DNA from: Piscicola geometra | Taxonomy: Eukaryota > Annelida > Clitellata > Hirudinida > Piscicolidae | Reading direction: 5' to 3' | DNA: 64,000 bases | Assembly: GCA_943735955.1 (NCBI GenBank) | Contig: OX030955.1 | Location: 7,795,769 to 7,859,768 of the forward strand | Shown here: positions 58,244-64,000 of the stretch, one piece after another | Position numbering within the stretch: position 1 is the stretch's first letter | Layout: each line of letters starts with the position of its first letter | The notes under the pieces: generated by a model | Told to the model about the DNA's origin: nothing | The model's database searches: none | Seen by the model: the letters and a program-made list of their open reading frames with translations, nothing else | Program-made: the position numbers and the translations under genes

Positions 58244-59929
58244 GTTGGCTGCATGCATGCCTTTAATTCTTGATTAAACGTTATCTTTTTAAACTTGTTC
58301 TTCAATTCTTCTTTGAAGCCTCATTGACTTTTTCGTGCTAAAGTGAGAAAAAAAGTTTTACAAAGTTTGACCTAAAGGTTTGCAAGTTTGAATAAAGTGT
58401 GTCAAACAGAGATCAACTAAGTAGTTTTATAATTTCAACTCTATTTTCATAAGCAGTTCCGAATCGTTGCACCAAAGTGTAGCTTCAGAGTGAACTCAAG
58501 AGTGGCAAGGCATGGAAAAGTGGCAGTTCTTAGAAAAAAACTCAAAAATTATTTTGAAAGTTTCATTAATCTGAAATAAGATAGCTAAAGTATGTTAATG
58601 TTTTCAAAAACTTATTCATAAGGATTAACTTGAATGATAATTGAAAGATAGCTAAAGTATGTTAATGTTTTCAAAAACTTATTCATAAGGATTAACTTGA
58701 ATGATTTAGGTTATGCCATTCTATTTTATCCAAAATTATTTTTTATTTTTTTATTTTAATATTTGCGTGGAAACGAACTTTAACTATTAACTGAGTTTTT
58801 AGTTTTCTGACTTTTTTTAGTTATTTTCAGAGCAGCTGTTGCTTCCGAATAAATAAAAAACTGAGAACGCTTAAGGATTATATATTGGCAATGAAAATAA
58901 CCTCCATTTGGATTTTTTTGGAATCGTTCATTTTTAAAGTTATAAAATCTTTCAAATATTGCATTTTTTAAATCTTCTTTTTTTCTAAAAAAACCTTTAC
59001 TTGTTTTAAGCGCACTATATTTTTTAAGTTTAAGTTTTATTTTGTAAAAATAAAAATACAATTATTTTTGATATTTTATGCTATGAAAACACAAACAAGA
59101 TTGACGCCACTTAAATAAGACTTTTTAATCGAAGCATTCGTCATCTATCATGCAAGAGTCTCTGTCACTCACTACTTTTTCGATCTATCTGTTACTCGTT
59201 CCTGTCCATTCCCAGTCCATCACTCACTCTTTTTCTCCATCAACTTTCCATCGACCATCTATCAGCCATCCATCATTCACTACTAATTTATGTTCATCAC
59301 TCAACAATTACACCGCTCCTTGCTGCTCCTGCATTTTTTCATTCTCTAAATTTGAAAAAATGCTATTTTAAAAATACAATAGATTTTATTTACCGTGTGA
59401 TGCTGTTATTTGAAAAATAATATTAACTCTCTTGTTAACTTTCTTCTCTATTATTAATTCATTTTTTTCTTCATTTTTTTCTACAGAAATTCATTTACAA
59501 TTTTTTTCAGCATTTAACTATTTAACTATCCATCTACGCAACCACCCGCTTCTCCATTCCTCCATCTATCTATCCCTTCATCCATTCCTCCCCCATCGAC
59601 CCAACCCTTCATCCATCAATCAAACCCGCTTTATCACTTCGAATCAAAGTGTTCCACAGCTAATCCATCATACATTTCATTACACGCCATCAACCACACA
59701 CACTTCCACTCACCACTCCTTGACTTCACAACCACAACACAGCGCATGCGTTCTCACTTATATCTACAGTACATCGTGTTGTAAATCAGCCTGAAAATAT
59801 TTTTGTTGTTGCAAATTTTTGATTTAGAAATATTTTCCTATATTATAAGAGTTTTTGAATTTGTGCAAAAGTTATACAACTCTAAAAGGTTCAATACTTA
59901 CACTAATTTAACCTTTCACTTCACCACAG
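58244..59929 (+). other. CELF intron 6
   Basis: A 1.7-kb AT-rich intron containing the 67-bp duplication. From 59150 to 59760 there is a pyrimidine-rich CATCCATC/CACTCA segment. It ends TTCACTTCACCACAG. No gene was seen on either strand. Confidence 0.83.
58578..58704. repeat. tandem duplication, 67-bp period
   Basis: A segment of about 60 bp starting AAGATAGCTAAAGTATGTTA (58578) is repeated without visible change at 58645, separated by AATTGA-type spacer bases. This suggests a recent duplication. Confidence 0.95.
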
Positions 59930-60272
59930 CATCAGCTGATCACGCACCCACCGACGCTGGTGGCTGGAGGGTATGTAGGATCGATGACAGCCCTGGCGCC
60001 TCCCTTCCACATGCACCCTCACTTCAACATCTCGCAAAACTTTTCTTCCAGCTTCTCTGCAGACCTCCTCGCGTTGCCTCCCACTTCTGGCAGCAACAAC
60101 AACATCACCAGCAACAACAGCTACAACAACTACAGCACCAACAACAACTACAACAACTACAGCAACGGTGGCAGCTACCACAACAACAGCTTCTTCAGCA
60201 TCAACAACAACAACAACGATATCAACTACACGGCCGCTTCTGAGGAGCAGCATGGCAGAACCGACAGCACTG
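59930..60272 (+). CDS. CELF: CELF/Bruno-like RNA-binding protein, coding exon 7 (linker, Asn-rich)
   Basis: This exon encodes residues 368-481 plus one base, starting HQLITHPPTLVAGGYVGSM and continuing TALAPPFHMHPHFNISQNF. It then has an Asn/Tyr/Ser-rich tract of about 55 residues (NNNITSNNSYNNYS, NNNNNDINY) made of AAC/AGC repeats. VAGGYVGSM matches the alanine/glycine-rich start of the CELF linker (SVAQGGYLNPM in vertebrates); the rest is lineage-specific low complexity. Phase 0 in, phase 1 out through ACTG|GTTTGT. GC content is well above the flanking introns. The neighbouring frames (59803-60243 and the minus strand) are shadows. Confidence 0.87.
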
Positions 60273-60794
60273 GTTTGTTACGATGTACCCTTTGATTTAA
60301 AAAATAAAACTTTCACACAAAAAATTGTTTTTCTTTTTTGGAAACACAACATCGGAATAGGTGATCATATCAAAAATATCGCTTGCAATTAGACAAGGAC
60401 CCAAAGTTGCTCTCAGAACGGCATAACATAAGAGATAAGACCTGATAAATCCAATCAAACAGTCCAATTCTGGCAAAGCACATGCACTTCAGGCACTTAT
60501 ACATACTTGTGACTGCCAACTAAATGGGGACTTTTTCATCCTTTTCTAAATGCTAATTTAATTTTGTCGGTTGAACAAAACATCTTGTTTAATCTTTTTC
60601 AGCAGTTTCTTCAATAAATTACATGACACAGTTGTAAAAATCTGAAAATTTGAATTTTTCTAATGAATTTTTTTATTCAAACAGTTATTAATTAAAAAAA
60701 ATTCAAAATATGTTTTCTATTTAGATTTTTCATTTAAAATGCACCCCTCACATCCACCCACTCATACTCACTCCCCTTCACTCCCCCATCACAG
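60273..60794 (+). other. CELF intron 7
   Basis: A 522-bp AT-rich intron, ending with a clean C/T-rich tract (CTCCCCTTCACTCCCCCATCACAG region). It holds no other feature. Confidence 0.82.
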
Positions 60795-60932
60795 ACGTTT
60801 CATCCAGCTGCACCAACCCGCCAACGAACAACACAGGCATGACGCCCATTGTGGCCACCTACCCCTTCCACCCTTCCATGCTGCCCCCTCACCATGGCAT
60901 CGTCAACCAGGCTATCGTTGCCCCCTACTCCA
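60795..60932 (+). CDS. CELF: CELF/Bruno-like RNA-binding protein, coding exon 8 (linker)
   Basis: This exon encodes residues 482-527 plus one base: DVSSSCTNPPTNNTGMTPIV, then ATYPFHPSMLPPHHGIVNQA and IVAPYS. It is rich in Pro, His and Asn without a domain, as expected for the CELF linker between RRM2 and RRM3. The excellent acceptor CCCCATCACAG, donor CCA|GTGAGA, phase agreement (G|AC) and high GC support it. GTG/GAT-repeat sequence begins straight after the donor. Confidence 0.82.
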
Positions 60933-61942
60933 GTGAGAAAGTGGTGGTGGTGGTGGGGTGGATGGTGATGATGAGAAGGAAGAGGATGATGATGATGATG
61001 GTTCTACAAATTAGAAATGGAGGTGGTGTTGTGGACTATTTTCTGTTGTTGTTGCAATAGTGGCTGTTCTGGTTGTTGTGTTGCAACAGGAGGTGAGGGT
61101 GGTTGAGCAGTTGTTGTTTTAGTTCATGTTCAATAATTGTTTCAATTGTTTTTCGGCATCACTTCATTATTTATAAATGCTCATTTTTTATTATTTGAGA
61201 ACTTTCCATCCATTATTCAATCTTTTTTAAACAAATCCTTTTTAATCCTTTTTAATTAAACTAATTGTTTCTGTTTTGACATTTCAATTTAGCATTTTCA
61301 AAGTGATCACTCGGACACTTTTGAAATTTCCTCTTTTTTATTTTCTCTTTCCAGCCTTCCAAACGTTTTATTCCTACTAAATAAAAACTATTTTTCAAAT
61401 TTACTCATTTTTCAACACTTGATTTTTTTCCTTTTAATTAATCGATCGACGAGTTGAGTGAGTCATCATGAAGTGTCTTTGACACCCCATCGATCCTCCT
61501 GACGCTCTGATGGAGTGATCGATAGTAGATGGATGAATGAGGAATGAGGGAATGAAGAATGAGTAGATGGATGAATGGGGAGTGAGTGAATAGATAGATG
61601 ATGTTTGGAGTGGTGAATGAGTGAATAGATGGATGATGGTAGGAGAAGTTAATGAGTGATGGATGGATGGATGTATCTATGGAAAAAAAGATTAAAAAGT
61701 TGAGAATGAGTGAATGCATGGATAAGTGATTTCATGGATAAATGAATGCATGGATGAGTGAATGAACGGGTGGGTGAATGCATGGATGAGTGAACGAATG
61801 GAGGGAACAATTGATCGCTTGGAAGCACTGACACGCTGTTGAAAGTTAAACGGAAAGTTGACAAGTTTATGCAGCGGTGAAATTGAAATGAAATGAATGA
61901 GGATGTCTCTGCAGTTACCGATGCATCCTTCCCAGTTTGCCA

Positions 61943-62121
61943 CTTCCTCTTCTTTTTTTTCTTCTTCTTCTTCTTTTTTTTCTTTTTCTTCTTCTTTTTC
62001 TTCTTTTTCTTCTTCTTTTTCTTCTTTTTCTTCTTCTTTTTCTTCTTTTTCTTCTTCTTCTTCTTCTTTTTCTTCTTTTTTTTCTTCTTTTTCTTTTTCT
62101 TCTTTTTCTTCTTCTTCCTTC
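61943..62121. repeat. 179-nt uninterrupted polypyrimidine tract (TTCTTTTTCTTC type)
   Basis: Every base on the + strand is C or T, arranged as TTCTTC and TTTTTC modules. Such homopurine/homopyrimidine mirror-like DNA can form triplex structures. In the sense RNA it would be an unusually long pyrimidine tract about 950 nt upstream of exon 9. Confidence 0.95.
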
Positions 62122-62910
62122 ACGAAGATAACTTACATAACTTCATGCTTTGTCTCTTGCACACCTCTTCATCACTTTCTTTCTGCTTATTACCAATAGT
62201 AAATCATTTGAAACATCCTTTAAAATTTCTTTTTTAATTTGTAGCTTCAATTATAGGTCGCTAGTTGGCTTTTTTGAACATTCCATCAATGTTATTTATA
62301 CATTTCGCCAAATAGATTTTTCCTTCACTACTTGCAGTGAGGCTGTTGAGAAAAACTTAAAAATAAGGAAGAAGTAGAAGTATTCGTAAAGTAAAATAAA
62401 TGGAAGTTTTACTTGTGAAGTCATAAAGAATTCAAAAGAAAGATCTATCAATAATTCTAATGAGTTTTATTCGGACCCTTAAATTGATGGTCTCGGTGAG
62501 CCGAAAGTATATTTCAATGAGAGAGAGGCACCAAATGAATTGCAAGAAAGAGCGGTGAAAGAGCTGCAAAGGCAGGTTAAAGTGGACAAATGTGCCGGAA
62601 TGAAGGAGAAGGAGGTAGGCAGTATAATTAAAAGGAGCAGGCGATTAGAGGCTGATCCAGCATCAGCGTTATTAAAGGCCTCAAATGCCTCTGTGAGTGT
62701 TTTTTTCTTGGCAATCTTTTAGTATTTTTCAGTTTTTTTTCTTTTTGCTGCTTGATCTTTTAATCTTATAGCAATCTCGCTTCACTTGCCAGCTCATAAA
62801 GTTGATTTCATGTGTTTTATTAGCTTCGTCGCCAACGTCTCACACACAAAACTGCTCCTATGAGTATTTTGGGAAACTAGCAACAAAAAGAATAAAAATT
62901 ACAAACCTGC

Positions 62911-63070
62911 ATACACACATAAACTCACACACACATACACACACACATACACACACACATACACACACAAACACACACATACACACACACGCACACACAC
63001 ACGCAAACACCTAAACACACGCACACATACACACACAAACACCCACACACATACAAACACACACACACTC
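62911..63070. repeat. imperfect (CA)n array
   Basis: CACACATACA/CACAAACA repeats with CG and CCTAAACAC interruptions. The array ends CACACACACTCACAG, which supplies the 3' splice site of exon 9. Confidence 0.93.
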
Positions 63071-63074
63071 ACAG

Positions 63075-63128
63075 TGATTTGCGGAGACCAGTTGCAACAA
63101 GTGGTCAATGGAATGCACCCTTTTGCCA
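63075..63128 (+). CDS. CELF: CELF/Bruno-like RNA-binding protein, probable coding exon 9 (54-nt linker exon)
   Basis: This exon encodes residues 528-545: with the A carried from exon 8 it reads MICGDQLQQVVNGMHPFA. VNGMHPF resembles ANGIHPYP, a conserved island in vertebrate CELF linkers. Acceptor CACTCACAG and donor GCCA|GTGAGT are good, and both phases (1 and 1) agree with the neighbours. Codon content is unlike the repeats on either side. If the donor were skipped the frame would run on through the stop-free 11-bp minisatellite to about 63793. The exon is short and the similarity is limited, so confidence is moderate. Confidence 0.62.
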
Positions 63129-63904
63129 GTGAGTTGGAGGGGGTCAGAGGGGTGTCAGAGGGGTGTCAGAGGGGGTCAGAGGGGTGTCAGAGAGTGTCAG
63201 AGAGTGTCAGAGGGGTGTCAGAGGGGTGTCAGAGGGTGTCAGAGGGGTGTCAGAGGGGTGTCAGAGGGGTGTCAGAGGGGTGTCAGAGGGTGTCAGAGGG
63301 GTGTCAGAGGGGTGTCAGAGGGGTGTCAGAGGGGGTCAGAGGGGTGTCAGAGGGTGTCAGAGGGTGTCAGAGGGGTGTCAGAGGGGTGTCAGAGGGGTGT
63401 CAGAGGGGTGTCAGAGGGGTGTCAGAGGGGTGTCAGAGGGTGTCAGAGGGGTGTCAGAGGGGTGTCAGAGGGGTGTCAGAGGGGTGTCAGAGGGATGTCA
63501 GAGGGATGTCAGAGGGGTGTCAGAGGGGGTCAGAGGGGTGTCAGAGGGTGTCAGAGGGGTGTCAGAGGGGTGTCAGAGGGGTGTCAGAGGAGTGTCAGAG
63601 GGGTGTCAGAGGGGTGTCAGAGGGGTGTCAGAGGGGTGTCAGAAGGGTGTCAGAGGGGTGTCAGAGGGGTGTCAGAGGGGTATCAGAGGGGTGTCAGAGG
63701 GGTGTCAGAGGGGTGTCAGAGGGGTGTCAGAGGGGTGTCAGAGGGGGTCAGAGGAGTGTCAGAGGGGGTCAGAGGGGTGTTTCTAATATATGAAAAAAAA
63801 CTGTATGACGGTTGAGACTATTAAAAACCTGTTATTGTTATTACTCCACCAATCTTTTAATCTACAGTCTTCCACACCACCTTCACTTCACAATCCATCC
63901 ACAG
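63129..63904 (+). other. CELF intron 9
   Basis: A 776-bp intron that is mostly the GGGGTGTCAGA minisatellite. After it come about 120 bp of AT-rich then C/T-rich sequence ending CAATCCATCCACAG. Confidence 0.6.
63137..63780. repeat. 11-bp G-rich minisatellite (GGGGTGTCAGA)n
   Basis: About 60 units of GGGGTGTCAGA, mixed with 10-bp forms lacking a G or TGT bases and single-base variants (GGATGTCAGA, GAAGGGTG, GGGTATCAG, GGAGTGTCAG). Each G run is separated from the next by TGTCAGA, so the array fits the usual quadruplex pattern on the sense strand. Because the 11-bp unit lacks stops, all three + frames are open with an 11-residue repeat of Gly, Val, Arg, Ser, Glu, Cys and Gln. I take these as artefacts. 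Confidence 0.97.
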
Positions 63905-64000
63905 TACCAGTATTAGTTGACCCCTGTTCATACGACCTTGCCCAATCTTGGAATGCTCAAAACATCGACAGTGACATCGCGCCAAGCCCATTCCACAAGA
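63905..64000 (+). CDS. CELF: CELF/Bruno-like RNA-binding protein, probable coding exon 10 (linker, cut by window end)
   Basis: Joined in phase 1 to exon 9 (A|TA = Ile), the frame stays open to the window edge for 32 codons: IPVLVDPCSYDLAQSW, then NAQNIDSDIAPSPFHK. The acceptor follows a long pyrimidine-rich stretch (TCTTCCACACCACCTTCACT region) ending ATCCACAG. The alternative acceptor at 63866 would only keep an open frame with a different exon 9 end. The pattern DP...LAQ is faintly like the DPLQQAY region before RRM3. RRM3 should follow outside the window. Confidence 0.52.

Larger units (their letters stand above)
60933..63074 (+). other. CELF intron 8
   Basis: A 2.1-kb intron. It starts with GTGGTGG and GATGATG repeats (60940-61000). 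A degenerate ATGGATGAATGAG patch covers 61525-61800, followed by the polypyrimidine tract and a CA-rich array that runs into the acceptor of exon 9. The 60-codon frame at 62540-62722 is not recognisable. Confidence 0.75.

Noticed and set aside
59803..60243. 146-residue Gln-rich frame and a minus-strand Val-rich frame
   Set aside because: Shadows of exon 7 produced by its AAC/AGC repeats; the frame from 59930 joins exons 6 and 8 in phase.
63074..63815. Three overlapping + frames encoding an 11-residue repeat protein
   Set aside because: The 11-bp unit has no stop in any frame, so openness is automatic; only the first 54 nt of one frame look like a real exon.
63867..64000. Using the acceptor TCTACAG at 63866 for exon 10
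   Set aside because: With exon 9 ending at 63128 it leads to a TGA shortly after; the acceptor at 63904 keeps the frame open with matching phase.

Overview
This window comes from a bilaterian animal genome. It is AT-rich, with introns roughly 30% GC by eye. Coding is split into short exons with GT-AG borders, and the non-coding DNA is loaded with long micro- and minisatellites and a few retroelements. I cannot fix the phylum. Long low-complexity Asn/Ser tracts and a fast-diverging linker around very conserved RRMs would fit a fast-evolving invertebrate, possibly a spiralian such as a flatworm, but that is only inference.

The window is essentially one gene on the + strand, running off the right edge: a CELF / Bruno-like RNA-binding protein (RRM1 and RRM2 closest to the vertebrate CELF3-6 type). 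Ten coding exons were assembled by eye: 3285-3870, 4675-4757, 45704-45752, 51851-51979, 57704-57783, 58070-58243, 59930-60272, 60795-60932, 63075-63128 and 63905-64000+. All junction phases agree, giving an open frame of about 577 codons. It holds an Asn/Ser/Pro-rich N-terminus, RRM1, RRM2 and most of the long divergent linker. RRM3 must lie beyond base 64000. Exon lengths 83-49-129-80 nearly reproduce the vertebrate CELF pattern 83-49-135-80. The 49-nt exon was found inside 47 kb of otherwise non-coding DNA and is too short to appear as an ORF.

Layout: 1-3284 is upstream or 5' intron sequence. 3285-4757 holds RRM1. 4758-45703 is a 41-kb intron with (CA)n, (CAT)n, (ACTAC)n and minisatellite arrays, a 5'-truncated CR1/L2-like LINE (about 15.86-16.78 kb), a second copy of only its 3' UTR (43.1-43.6 kb), and two minus-strand tRNA-derived SINEs (10.64 and 13.33 kb). 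45753-51850 contains a (CA)n plus (GGAT)n block of about 1 kb. 51851-58243 holds RRM2. 58244-64000 holds the linker exons among further repeats, including a polypyrimidine tract and a G-rich 11-bp minisatellite.

The most interesting points are these. (1) The two SINEs and the LINE share the same 3' tail, including a potential stem-loop, so this looks like a LINE/SINE mobilisation pair. (2) A 54-nt linker exon is wedged between a CA array that supplies its 3' splice site and a quadruplex-prone GGGGTGTCAGA minisatellite starting about 8 nt after its 5' splice site. (3) There is a strong strand bias of the repeats: CA and CAT arrays lie on the sense strand, with a few UG/UGU-rich blocks that resemble CELF's own binding sites. 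No other convincing protein-coding gene, RNA gene or CRISPR array is visible. The long poly-dipeptide ORFs are translations of microsatellites.
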